Shown here: positions 49,050 through 60,350 of the stretch, piece after piece | Position numbering within the stretch: position 1 is the stretch's first letter | How the letters are laid out: each line of letters starts with the position of its first letter | Assembly (NCBI GenBank): GCA_016124945.1 | Contig: WGMT01000069.1 | Span: 62,001 to 126,000 of the forward strand | Length of the DNA: 64,000 nt | DNA from: a bacterium | GTDB lineage: Bacteria > Chloroflexota > Anaerolineae > Caldilineales > Caldilineaceae | Direction: 5' to 3' | Position numbers and translations under genes: made by a program | Notes under the pieces: model-generated | What the model was told of the DNA's origin: nothing | The model's input: only the letters and a program-made list of their open reading frames with translations | The model's database searches: none

Positions 49050-49234
49050 GGTCTACTCCCAAATTTTTTCGTATACACAGTGCGCTAGTGCTGCTGACCT
49101 TGATTCTTCCACAGCTTGACGCGATTCAAAAGTTTTGATCGGCCTGCTGATTGACGTCCAATGGCCTCTATGATAGGCTAACCGTTACGGTTGTTTTCGG
49201 GGCACTCTTTTTGCCTGTGAATAGGAGCCATTTG

Positions 49235-50770
49235 ATGACCACTTCGGCCAGTACAATTCAACCAGCACGTGTCCGCTTTGCGCCAAGCCCTACCGGGTAT
49301 CTCCACCTGGGCGGATTGCGCACGGCCCTCTTTGATTGGCTCTATGCCCGTCACACCGGTGGTCAATTTATCCTGCGCATCGAAGACACAGACCAGAAGC
49401 GTTACAATCCTGAAAGCCTGAACGATCTGATGACCAGCCTGCGCTGGCTTGGCCTCGACTGGGACGAAGGCCCCGACGTGGGCGGCCCGTACGGCCCCTA
49501 CACCCAGAGTGAACGCAAGGATCTCTATGCTCAGTACATCGAGCCGCTGATCGAGAGCGGCCATGCCTACCGCTGCTACTGCACTGCTGAGCGCCTGGAT
49601 GGGGTGCGCGAGGAACAGCGTAAGAACGGTCAACCGCCAGGGTACGACCGTCACTGCCGCTATCTCTCGCCTGAGGAACGGGCCAACTTGGCTGCGCAGG
49701 GACTGCCCTCTGTGGTGCGTTTGGCCGTGCCAGAGGATGGTTCCACAACCTTTGTCGATCTGATCCGCGGTAACATCACCACCGACAATCGTCAACTTCA
49801 GGATGCAGTCCTCATCAAGAGCGACGGCATGCCTACCTATCATTTTGCAGTGGTGGTGGACGACCAGTTAATGAAGATTACCCACGTGCTACGTGGGCAA
49901 GAGTGGCTGGCCTCAGCACCGCTGCATCAAATTCTGTACGACGCCTTCGGTTGGACGCCGCCGATCTTTGTGCATCTGCCCATCATCCTTGACCCGAGCG
50001 GCAAGGGGAAGATGAGCAAACGCAAGACGGTGGTGGCGGGCAAGGAATACCTGGCGCTGGTTCACGAGTTTATCGAAGCCGGTTACTTGCCGTCGGCAAT
50101 GTTCAACTTCCTCACGAATGTGGGCTGGAGTTACGATGCGTCACAGGAGGTGTTCGCTGTCGAAGATGCGATTGAACGTTTTGATTTGAGTTCGATCAAC
50201 CCGTCACCGGCAGCGTTGCCCTACGACAAGTTGGATTGGCTGAACGGTCTATACATTCGTGAGCTAACACCGGCGGCCCTGAAGGAAGCCGTCCTCCCCT
50301 TCCTCGTGCGGGATCTGGGGCGGACTGAAGCCGAATTGCGCGCCGACGCTCGGCTCGATATCCTTGTGCCGTTGATTCAGGAGCGCATCAAACGCCTCGA
50401 CGAAGCCGCCGGCTGGATCGATTGGGCCTTTGTCGAGGCCGACGAGATCCAATACGACGAGCCGTCGTTGCTGTTAGGCAAAAAGCTCGACGCTGCGCAG
50501 AGTGCTGCCGTCCTGGCGCGGGGGGGGGAACTGCTGAAAACGCTGGATCCATTCACCGCCGATGCCATGCAAGAAGCGTTCCGCTCGGCTGCCGACGAGA
50601 TGGATGTTAAGGCAGGGAGCTTCTTTGGTCCTTTCCGCGCCGCGATTAGTGGCAAGCAAGTATCGCCGCCATTGTTTGAGAGCATGGAAGCGCTCGGGCG
50701 CGTCGAAGTCCTGCGCCGCATTGAGAACGCCATGCAGGTCCTCAATCGCGAAGCAGTGGCGGGGAGTTGA
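49235..50770 (+). CDS. gltX: Glutamyl-tRNA synthetase
   Basis: VRFAPSPTGYLHLGGLRTALFDWLYARHTGG; KMSKRK. Confidence 0.96.
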   Translation: MTTSASTIQPARVRFAPSPTGYLHLGGLRTALFDWLYARHTGGQFILRIEDTDQKRYNPESLNDLMTSLRWLGLDWDEGPDVGGPYGPYTQSERKDLYAQYIEPLIESGHAYRCYCTAERLDGVREEQRKNGQPPGYDRHCRYLSPEERANLAAQGLPSVVRLAVPEDGSTTFVDLIRGNITTDNRQLQDAVLIKSDGMPTYHFAVVVDDQLMKITHVLRGQEWLASAPLHQILYDAFGWTPPIFVHLPIILDPSGKGKMSKRKTVVAGKEYLALVHEFIEAGYLPSAMFNFLTNVGWSYDASQEVFAVEDAIERFDLSSINPSPAALPYDKLDWLNGLYIRELTPAALKEAVLPFLVRDLGRTEAELRADARLDILVPLIQERIKRLDEAAGWIDWAFVEADEIQYDEPSLLLGKKLDAAQSAAVLARGGELLKTLDPFTADAMQEAFRSAADEMDVKAGSFFGPFRAAISGKQVSPPLFESMEALGRVEVLRRIENAMQVLNREAVAGS

Positions 50771-50813
50771 CCTGCCGAGTTTTTTGTAACCCCGCAGGTC
50801 TCTTGTGACCCGC

Positions 50814-50852
50814 AAAGACCCGCCAGGAGAAAAGCAGACCTGGCGGGTCTTT
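50814..50852. terminator. Bidirectional intrinsic terminator between convergent gltX and atpG
   Basis: AAAGACCCGCCAGG ... CCTGGCGGGTCTTT (14-bp perfect stem). Confidence 0.88.
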
Positions 50853-50863
50853 CTTATCTCCAA

Positions 50864-51751
50864 TTACCAATCCCCACGAATCGCCTCGAAGCCGGCAGTG
50901 ATGTCGAGTAATTCCTCGGTGATGGCGCGTTGGCGCTGTTGCTGGTAGCGGAAGTTGAAATCGGTTAATTTGTCTTCGATGTTGCGCTCGGCGGCCTGCA
51001 TGGCGGCCAGCCTGGCGGCGTTCTCACTGGCCAGAGACTGGGCGAAGGCGCGGTAAAGCGTAACGAAGAAATGCTCGCGGATGAGCGACGCAAAGAGCGG
51101 TTCCCAATCCATGCGGAAGGTGGGCAGAGTGCGGAAAGGCCATTTTGCCTCTTCCAACGTGTGCAGCCAGTCGAGATCAAGCGGTAGTAGATGGGCGATC
51201 TGGGGGGCATAGGCCGCACCACCTGCCTGCCTGTTGTAAAAGATCACAATCTGATCGATCTGCTGCTGCGACTGCCAATACTCCACATGTTGCAGCAACT
51301 CGTGGACGGCTTCCGTCATGCCGGTAATAGAACTAGGCATATCAAAGGCGCGCTCAATCGGCTGGTGTGCATCGTGCAGGTGACCGGTGACGCGCCGCCC
51401 CAGCGCCAGAACCGAGCGGTGCTGTCGGCGTATCTGCATACCGTTCATGCGATCCACCGCAAATTCAGCAAGCCGTTCGTTGAACTGGCCACACATCCCC
51501 TGATCCGAACCGAAGATGACGGCGCCCAGTCGTTCGTGATGCATTTCCGCGGCAATACTGCTGCCTTCGGGCCGATTGTGTAGTGCAATGTGCAGCCCCA
51601 GTTCCACCACTCGGTTGTATTCCTCGATTGAGTTGGCGGCGCGTTCGTAATGACGAATGCTCACTGCAGCCAGCGATTTCATTGTCTTCACCACCGATTG
51701 CAGATCGCGGGCACTTTCAATACGTTGGCGTAGGCTTTCAAGCGTTTCCAT
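50864..51751 (-). CDS. atpG: N-ATPase gamma subunit
   Basis: [38 protein letters not shown]...; operon position. Confidence 0.9.
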   Translation of the reverse strand: METLESLRQRIESARDLQSVVKTMKSLAAVSIRHYERAANSIEEYNRVVELGLHIALHNRPEGSSIAAEMHHERLGAVIFGSDQGMCGQFNERLAEFAVDRMNGMQIRRQHRSVLALGRRVTGHLHDAHQPIERAFDMPSSITGMTEAVHELLQHVEYWQSQQQIDQIVIFYNRQAGGAAYAPQIAHLLPLDLDWLHTLEEAKWPFRTLPTFRMDWEPLFASLIREHFFVTLYRAFAQSLASENAARLAAMQAAERNIEDKLTDFNFRYQQQRQRAITEELLDITAGFEAIRGDW

Positions 51752-53333
51752 GCGCGGCCCTTTGGGGTAGCTCGTCGTCGTGTGCAGCGCTGATGGCGCG
51801 GCGGGCATGACGGATCAAGAGTGTACGATCTTCGTCTGAAAGAGGATCGCCCCGAGTGATACGCCGACAGAGTTCCGGCAATTCGTTGACGATGGCGTTG
51901 CGTACAGCTTGCTCCACGGCAGGGATACGCTGCACAGGCAGGCGATCGAAAAGCCCCTGGCCGGCGGCAAGCAGTACGGCAATCTGTTCCGGCACTGGGA
52001 TGGGGGCGTAGGCAGGCTGCTGCAACACGGCACGCACACGTCGCCCGCGTTCCAGCCGGCGGCGCGTCTCATCGTCGAGGCGAGTATCGAACCGTGAGAA
52101 TGCCTCTAATTCCTCAAACTGGGCATAAGACAAGCGCAGCGCACCTGCCACCGATCGATAGGCGGGCAACTGCGTCTTGCCGCCCACGCGCGAAACCGAG
52201 CGGCCTACGTCCACCGCGGGTAGAATGCCCTTCTGGAATAGATCGGGGGAGAGGTAGATCTGGCCGTCGGTGATGGAGATAAGGTTGGTTGGGATGTAGG
52301 CCGATAGGTTTTGAGCCTGGGTTTCGATGATGGGTAACGCCGTGAGCGAACCGCCGCCCCGGGCTTCGTTAAGTTGTGTGGCCCGTTCGAGCAACCGCGA
52401 GTGGATGTAGAAGATGTCGCCGGGGTAGGCTTCACGTCCTGGCGGACGGCGCAATAAGAGGGATAGTTCACGGTATGCGCGGGCGTGCGCCGTGAGATCA
52501 TCATAGATGACGAGGACGTCGCGACCCTGTTCCATGAAGTATTCGGCCATGCTGGTGGCAGCGTAGGGAGCGATAAACTGAAGTCCCGCGGCCTCTTCGC
52601 CCATCGCCACAACCATAATGGTGTAGCCGAAAGCGTCGCGCTTACGTAGATCGTCGATGATCCTGGCGACGGCGGAATTGGGCTGCCCAATGGCACAGAA
52701 GATGCAGATCACATCCTCGTGGCGCTGATTGATGATGGTGTCGATGGCGATGGTCGTCTTGCCGGTCTGGCGATCACCGACGATCAACTCGCGCTGGCCA
52801 CGGCCCACGGGGATCAAAGCGTCGATGACTTTGATGCCGGTCTGGATGGGCACGGTGACAGGTGCCCGATCCACAATGGGAGCAGCATCACGTTCGATGG
52901 GCCAACGCTCTGTTGAGCGAAGGGCGCCCTTGCCGTCCAATGGGCGACCCAGCGGATCGACAACGCGGCCCAGCAGCCCTTCGCCTACGGGCGTGTCTAC
53001 GACGCGGTTTGTACGCCGCACAGGCTGCCCGGCGCTCAGGTGTTCGTCGCTGCCCAGCAGCACCACGCCGATCTCCTCGCGATCAAGATTGAATGCGATC
53101 CCTTGCACATCGGCTGCTGCCCCCTTTTCGTTTGAGAGGAGCAGTAGCTCGTCGACCTTGATTTCGGGCAAGCCGATGACGCGAACGACACCGTTGCCTA
53201 CGCTGCGAATGGTGCCGATGTTTTCAACAAGTAGCTCTGGACGTTCATTGTGTAGAACCTGATCAGTCGCAGCGAAGAGCGACTCTAGTGCCGGGGTGAG
53301 CACGCCGACTTCAGGCAGGTTCATGCGTTTCAT
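51738..53333 (-). CDS. atpA: N-ATPase alpha subunit
   Basis: [23 protein letters not shown]. Confidence 0.95.
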   Translation of the reverse strand: MKRMNLPEVGVLTPALESLFAATDQVLHNERPELLVENIGTIRSVGNGVVRVIGLPEIKVDELLLLSNEKGAAADVQGIAFNLDREEIGVVLLGSDEHLSAGQPVRRTNRVVDTPVGEGLLGRVVDPLGRPLDGKGALRSTERWPIERDAAPIVDRAPVTVPIQTGIKVIDALIPVGRGQRELIVGDRQTGKTTIAIDTIINQRHEDVICIFCAIGQPNSAVARIIDDLRKRDAFGYTIMVVAMGEEAAGLQFIAPYAATSMAEYFMEQGRDVLVIYDDLTAHARAYRELSLLLRRPPGREAYPGDIFYIHSRLLERATQLNEARGGGSLTALPIIETQAQNLSAYIPTNLISITDGQIYLSPDLFQKGILPAVDVGRSVSRVGGKTQLPAYRSVAGALRLSYAQFEELEAFSRFDTRLDDETRRRLERGRRVRAVLQQPAYAPIPVPEQIAVLLAAGQGLFDRLPVQRIPAVEQAVRNAIVNELPELCRRITRGDPLSDEDRTLLIRHARRAISAAHDDELPQRAAHGNA

Positions 53334-54147
53334 CTTTCACCCTCCGCTCCGCGGCGATAGCTTCCGGTATCTCCCTCCGTAGATTATGATCGGTTTCGCC
53401 GGCAATCAGCGCCGTTGCCTCGGCTTCCAACTGATCGAGGTAGTGGGAAAGGTGCCAGGCAACGCGTTGGCTGGGCGATTTGATTTCAATGCCGGCCGTG
53501 AGATCCGGCCGAACCTTGAAGTCGATGTGCGGACCTTCTTTGCTGATTTGCAGGGCTGCGACGATGCCGCCACGCGCTTGATCGGGCAAGGCAAAGGCGC
53601 TGTAGACCGTTACCGGCAGATCTGACTCTTGCGCATAGCGAACGATTTCGCGGCGGGTGTCGTCGCCCATCTCTGTCAACTTGCCAAGGAAGACGGCGAG
53701 CATCTGGCGTTCGAGATCGGCCTCGGCCAGATCGGCCAGGGCGCGGCGTGTCACCGTGTAGACGTGTTCGCTGGTGCGTCGGCGCAATTCGCGTAGGAAA
53801 TCGGCCTGCTCGCGCTGGATGGTTTCGTGCCAGCGGCGGCGGGCGTCCTCTGCATCGACGCGTGCCTGCCGGATCATCTCTTTGCGCTGCACCTCCACTT
53901 CGGCGACGGTCTTGTCGAGCATCTGCCGGCGTTGTTCTTCGAATTCGGTGCGTTCCTTGCGATAGCGGCGGGCTTCCTGCTCAGCCTGCTCCTGTTTACG
54001 GTCGGCTGCGGCCAGTTCCTCGGCGATCCGGCGTTCTCGTTCTTCCATTGCTTTCACAATCGGCCCATAAAGGAACCGGCGTAACAGCAGCACGAGGACG
54101 ACAAAATTGATGATCTGCGCGATCACTGTGAACCAGTCGATGAGCAC
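53311..54147 (-). CDS. atpF: N-ATPase b subunit (long; delta-like C-terminus)
   Basis: [41 protein letters not shown]...; 278 aa. Confidence 0.88.
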   Translation of the reverse strand: MLIDWFTVIAQIINFVVLVLLLRRFLYGPIVKAMEERERRIAEELAAADRKQEQAEQEARRYRKERTEFEEQRRQMLDKTVAEVEVQRKEMIRQARVDAEDARRRWHETIQREQADFLRELRRRTSEHVYTVTRRALADLAEADLERQMLAVFLGKLTEMGDDTRREIVRYAQESDLPVTVYSAFALPDQARGGIVAALQISKEGPHIDFKVRPDLTAGIEIKSPSQRVAWHLSHYLDQLEAEATALIAGETDHNLRREIPEAIAAERRVKDETHEPA

Positions 54148-54149
54148 TG

Positions 54150-54437
54150 TTAACCTCCTGCTGCATTTAGTTGGCCGACCAGGAAGTTCCAGAACGGGTT
54201 GGCGAAGATCAGGATCATGGAGACGACAAAGCAGTAGATTGCAGTGGACTCGATCATCGCCAGGCCCACGAAGAGCGTGCGCGTGATCGTGTTCGATTCA
54301 TCCGGCTGCTGCGCGATGGACTGTAAGGCGCGGTCTACGGCCCGACTTTCGCCCAATGCCGGCCCGATAGAACCGATTGCAATGGTCAGCCCAGCCGTGG
54401 CGATGGAGATCAAAGCGACGAAACCAAGGTTATCCAT
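54150..54437 (-). CDS. atpE: N-ATPase c subunit
   Basis: MDNLGFVALISIATAGLTIAIGSIGPALGESRAVDRAL...MIESTAIYCFVVSMILIFANPF. Confidence 0.94.
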   Translation of the reverse strand: MDNLGFVALISIATAGLTIAIGSIGPALGESRAVDRALQSIAQQPDESNTITRTLFVGLAMIESTAIYCFVVSMILIFANPFWNFLVGQLNAAGG

Positions 54438-54442
54438 GAAGC

Positions 54443-55120
54443 TTACTCCTTTTGCTTGTGAGAACGTGTTGCCGATGCGATATAGACCATTGCCAGGATA
54501 GCGAAGATGTACGCCTGTACCATCCCTGTGAGGAGGCCCAGCACCTGCATGAGGATGGGGAAGAAGAGCGGCGCCACGCCGAGAATGATGGCGCCGATGA
54601 CGGTGCCGCTCATAACATTGCCGAAGAGGCGGATGGCCAGGGCGACGGTGCGTGAGATTTCGCTGATGATGTTGAAGGGCAGCATTAACGGTGTGGGTTG
54701 CATGTATGCGCCAAGATAGGCGCGTACACCTTGCCGTGCAATGCCGTAAATGGGCACGGCGACGAAGACACAGATGGCCAGCGCTGCGGTGGTGGAAAGG
54801 GAACCGGTGGGCGGTTGGTAGCCCGGCACAATCGCCAGCAAGTTCGACACGGCGATGAAGAGAAAGATTGTGCCGATGAAGTTCAAGTAGGGGCCTGGCT
54901 CTTGGCGGCTCACGCTGCGGATCTGGTCGCGGGTCATCGAGACGATTACTTCGAGCACATTCTGTCCGCGTGAGATTTGCGGACTGGATGTGAGATTACG
55001 TGTCACCAGCCACGAGATCAGGGTTATCAGCGCCATCACGAGCCATGTGAAGACGATGGTGGCGTTGAGCCGCACCGCGCCCCACTGCCAGAAGACAATG
55101 TTGTCGGGGGTGATTTCCAT
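54443..55120 (-). CDS. atpB: N-ATPase a subunit
   Basis: MEITPDNIVFWQWGAVRLNATIVFTWLVMAL...ISRTVALAIRLFGNVMSG. Confidence 0.94.
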   Translation of the reverse strand: MEITPDNIVFWQWGAVRLNATIVFTWLVMALITLISWLVTRNLTSSPQISRGQNVLEVIVSMTRDQIRSVSRQEPGPYLNFIGTIFLFIAVSNLLAIVPGYQPPTGSLSTTAALAICVFVAVPIYGIARQGVRAYLGAYMQPTPLMLPFNIISEISRTVALAIRLFGNVMSGTVIGAIILGVAPLFFPILMQVLGLLTGMVQAYIFAILAMVYIASATRSHKQKE

Positions 55121-55168
55121 GATTTTACGGCTGCTTTCTCTTTGCGTTCTTAGCATGCACTAAAATGA

Positions 55169-55507
55169 CTAAGTGGCGAGATCTCCTTTGTGCCTTTGTA
55201 GTGAATTGTCTTCGCCTGGCCTCAGGAACTGCACCAGCATCACTCTCGCCAGAATGAAACCGATCAGGCAGACGACGAGCCGTTCCCAGCGGTCAGCGGT
55301 GATCAAGTAAAAGCCGAGCAGGGCGACGGCGTTGCGTACAAACAAGCTGATCAGCGCCAGCAGCGACGGATCCGCAGCGGTGACGAGCCGCTGTACCGTC
55401 CACCACAAGCCGCCGAAGTAAAAGAGGCCGAGCGCGATCCCCACCAGAAATGGCGGCACCAGCGCGATCCAGTCGATGGCGGTTGCCCACTCAGGGAGGG
55501 GTGCCAT
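55169..55507 (-). CDS. atpR: N-ATPase subunit AtpR
   Basis: Small 3-TM protein between atpQ-like and atpB: PFLVGIALGLFYFGGLWWTVQRL... Confidence 0.85.
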   Translation of the reverse strand: MAPLPEWATAIDWIALVPPFLVGIALGLFYFGGLWWTVQRLVTAADPSLLALISLFVRNAVALLGFYLITADRWERLVVCLIGFILARVMLVQFLRPGEDNSLQRHKGDLAT

Positions 55508-55870
55508 TGCGTCTTCCTTCCTCGATCTGTTCACGTTCACGGCTGACCCAATACCATGCGTTAAAGATTCCCAACGTTACCCCGGCGAAGAGCAGCGCCA
55601 CCGTCCACGAAAAGCCGGCTGGATAGCGGCTGTCGAGCCATAGGCCCAACAGAATCCCCAGCAGCGTGGGAATGGCGATAGCCCAGCCGATGATGCCGAA
55701 GGTGCCCAACCCAAACCAGATGCTTTCGGCCTGCGAGCGCCGCGCCCGTAGCTTGCGCCTTTCCTTAACAGAGACCTGTTCCACCAGGGTTTCATGGTGG
55801 TCGGGTTCGGCCAAGTGGGCGAGTTTGTCATCTTCTGGGCGAGGATTGTTGAATGGTGGTGTGGTCACGG

Positions 55871-55874
<4 letters not shown>
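55491..55874 (-). CDS. atpQ: AtpQ/AtpZ-like F1F0 assembly protein
   Basis: SIWFGLGTFGIIGWAIAIPTLLGILLGLWLDSRYP...; operon position. Confidence 0.82.
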
Positions 55875-57717
<1,843 letters not shown>

Positions 57718-57889
57718 TTATAGCACGTTTCTAGGGGTTGTGATTGGACAAACGTTGCAGCCGGGGGAACGAATCACGTTTTTTGCATGAGCGCGGTCGG
57801 TCACTTTATCGGAAATGTTGCCTCTGCTCCGCTCTGAAATTTGCGTCTCAGGTGGGCCCGTGGTATCCTATTGAACATTGCGCAAGCAA

Positions 57890-57963
<74 letters not shown>

Positions 57964-58074
57964 TTCTTTACCTAGCAGCTTGAAATTCCGTGGCAGAATT
58001 AACACGGGGTTTCACCCATCTTCAATCCATAGTTGAAGTGTCTTAACAGTATTCACTTGTTAAGGTGCGTTTGT

Positions 58075-58116
58075 GAAAGCCACCCAGGGGGTCGCCAAAC
58101 CAAGAGGGTGGCTTTC
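58075..58116. terminator. Terminator-like hairpin
   Basis: GAAAGCCACCC ... GGGTGGCTTTC. Confidence 0.55.
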
Positions 58117-58145
58117 GCTATTGGTCTGAAATAACCACAAGCATA

Positions 58146-58391
58146 CTACGCGCTTTCGGAATGCTCAAACTCTAGCAGGTCGTTGGTTGTAACCGGCCCC
58201 AAGTATTGCCGCAAGAAGATCAATAACTGGTTGACCGTATGGATGTCGACCCGTTTGGGTGGATGTTCGGTAAGCAGATAGACTGTTGACACCGACAAGC
58301 CGGTGGCTTGTGCGATGTGCGCAAAATGTAAACGTTCCCCGCTTTTCTGCCGAGCCTTTTCCAGCAGCATCGGCCAGCGCCAGTGCACCAT
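58146..58391 (-). CDS. Small helix-turn-helix (XRE-like) protein
   Basis: MVHWRWPMLLEKARQKSGERLHFAHIAQATGLSVSTVYLLTEHPPKRVDIHTVNQLLIFL. Confidence 0.65.
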   Translation of the reverse strand: MVHWRWPMLLEKARQKSGERLHFAHIAQATGLSVSTVYLLTEHPPKRVDIHTVNQLLIFLRQYLGPVTTNDLLEFEHSESA

Positions 58392-58499
58392 GTGTTCCTT
58401 CCTTTTGCGGCTGAACTTCGTTGTTTTTCGAAACCAGAACGTTTGTGCCGCATCGTAGCAAAGAACAGACTTGCCCGCAAGCTGCATAGCGCATTGTTT

Positions 58500-58880
58500 T
58501 CAGGCCGTTGCAGATTCACTTCCCCGGTTTGCATTCTTTAACGCTGAAAACGCCAGGCTGCGGGTCTTGCGGTCGACCACAGCCGTGACGCGCTCGGCAA
58601 TCACCACCACCTCTTCCTGTCCACTGAACAACCAACCAAGCACCATCAATTCCAAAAATCCATCCTTGACTGAAATCAGCAGATAGCCGGTTTCGACGGC
58701 CTGCTTGCCGTAGACCATTACCTTGTGCCGACCGGACACAGTGGTTTTGTCTGTGAGCAGGATGAGATCGAGGACGGGCACCATCTTGCCGTCCAGCTCG
58801 GCCTCGCGCCGGGAATAGGTGAGCACTTCACCCACCAGGAAGACCACATTGTTTCGATAGAGAGAAGATTTGGGGATCAC
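58500..58880 (-). CDS. Possible SSB-like OB-fold protein
   Basis: NNVVFLVGEVLTYSRREAELDGKMVPVLDLILLTDKTTVSGRHKVMVYGKQA... by-eye resemblance. Confidence 0.45.
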   Translation of the reverse strand: MIPKSSLYRNNVVFLVGEVLTYSRREAELDGKMVPVLDLILLTDKTTVSGRHKVMVYGKQAVETGYLLISVKDGFLELMVLGWLFSGQEEVVVIAERVTAVVDRKTRSLAFSALKNANRGSESATA

Positions 58881-59242
58881 TGCCTGCTCCGAGGGGTATG
58901 GATGATCAGCGGCTCGCGTTGTGATGCTTGCTTTGCTTCATCAGCAAGGTGACGCAGTTTCTGGCTGAGGAGCTGGAGGTGAAGATCGGCTGTGGTATGC
59001 GCCGGTGCAAAGGGGCAGTTGTCACAGTTGTCAGCGATGTCGATTTCACTCAAGCGCAGGGCGACGCCGTAGCAGATGGACAACATCTCTTGCAATGCAG
59101 CCTGAACCTGTGGTGAAGAACCGCGGTTGGCATGTAGCATATCAAGCAGAAGATTGATGCGCATCCCGACTCCTTTCAAGTCGGCGATGCTATCCCGAAT
59201 GACGGCATAGTGTTTCTTAGGTAATGGTTGCGCCCCAGGCAT
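58877..59242 (-). CDS. Hypothetical protein with CxxC
   Basis: ATGA overlap with downstream SSB-like gene; DIADNCDNCPFAPAH. Confidence 0.6.
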   Translation of the reverse strand: MPGAQPLPKKHYAVIRDSIADLKGVGMRINLLLDMLHANRGSSPQVQAALQEMLSICYGVALRLSEIDIADNCDNCPFAPAHTTADLHLQLLSQKLRHLADEAKQASQREPLIIHTPRSRQ

Positions 59243-59598
59243 ATCTGTCTTCCCTTGGTGGTGAAGTGCTTGCCGGTAATCGATCAAATCACATGGTGAT
59301 AACAACAAGACCGGACAACAAAAAACATCGACAATTAATGTCCAATTTAGTTCACTGAAGGTCGTCAGGCAACTAGAAATTCTTATAGTCTGTCTGACTG
59401 GTAATTTTTGCAGTCTTCAATGCGTTTTTGTTAAGTACTTGTAAGAAAAGGCTGGAATTGGTAAGTATTGAAGCTATGAAGCGCCTTCTAGTTGTACATT
59501 CGCTTGAGTCTGTACTTGACGCTGGCGTTGGTGGGCATATACTAAATCACAACCTCCTACCTATTAACCATCGAATCAAACGACTACGCACAATCAGC

Positions 59599-60303
59599 AT
59601 GACACTCCAGCATAAACAGATTACCGTTGTGGCCATTGATGACCACGAGCTCATTCTTCAAGGCATTCGCTATCTTCTCGAAAAGAACGATGACATCAAA
59701 TTGGTGGCGGAAGGTTATGCCGGCAGTGATATCGTACCCCTTGTGGCGCGTCACCAACCGGAAGTACTCCTTCTTGATATCGGGATACCGGAAGAACGAA
59801 GCTATGGGGAACAGGCTGCCAGTCGGCATTCTGTCTTCGCGACCCTACATCTGTTGCAGACAGAATATCCTTATACGAGAACCATTATTGTCTCTCAATA
59901 TGGTACGCCACTGTTGGCAAAGGCGGCGCTATCGGCCGGTGTGAAAGGCTATCTCATCAAGGACGATGCCTTAACGAGTTATCTCGCAAACGCAATTCGC
60001 ACCGTGCATCGCGGGGGAATTTTCTTTTCTCGGTCACTGCAATCGCAGCTCATCCAAGCCCGGATCGGTGAACCCAACCCATTACAACCACGCCAGATTG
60101 AGATTTTGACAGCCTTTGTTCTGAAACCAAATGAGGATCGGGGCGTTATTGCCAAAACTCTGGGAATCTCTGTGAGCACATTGAATTATCATCTTGGGCG
60201 AATCTATGACGTCCTTAAGGTGAATGGTCTTGCCGCAGCCCTAGTGAAGGCAATGGAAATGGATCTGCTACCGGTACCTCCTCCTGACTTACCCTTGATG
60301 TAG
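59599..60303 (+). CDS. NarL/LuxR-type (ComA-like) response regulator
   Basis: Receiver: VVAIDDHELILQGIRYLLE, LLLDIGIPEE, GYLIKDD; C-terminal HTH LQPRQIEILTAF...IAKTLGISVSTLNYHLGRIYDVLKV. Confidence 0.85.
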   Translation: MTLQHKQITVVAIDDHELILQGIRYLLEKNDDIKLVAEGYAGSDIVPLVARHQPEVLLLDIGIPEERSYGEQAASRHSVFATLHLLQTEYPYTRTIIVSQYGTPLLAKAALSAGVKGYLIKDDALTSYLANAIRTVHRGGIFFSRSLQSQLIQARIGEPNPLQPRQIEILTAFVLKPNEDRGVIAKTLGISVSTLNYHLGRIYDVLKVNGLAAALVKAMEMDLLPVPPPDLPLM

Positions 60304-60350
60304 ACAAACTCATTCAGTGCTCAACCCAAATCAACGCCGGCACGCGAACG

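Noticed and set aside
52862-53262. Plus-strand ORFs in atpA
   Set aside because: Antisense shadow frames of a strongly conserved gene.
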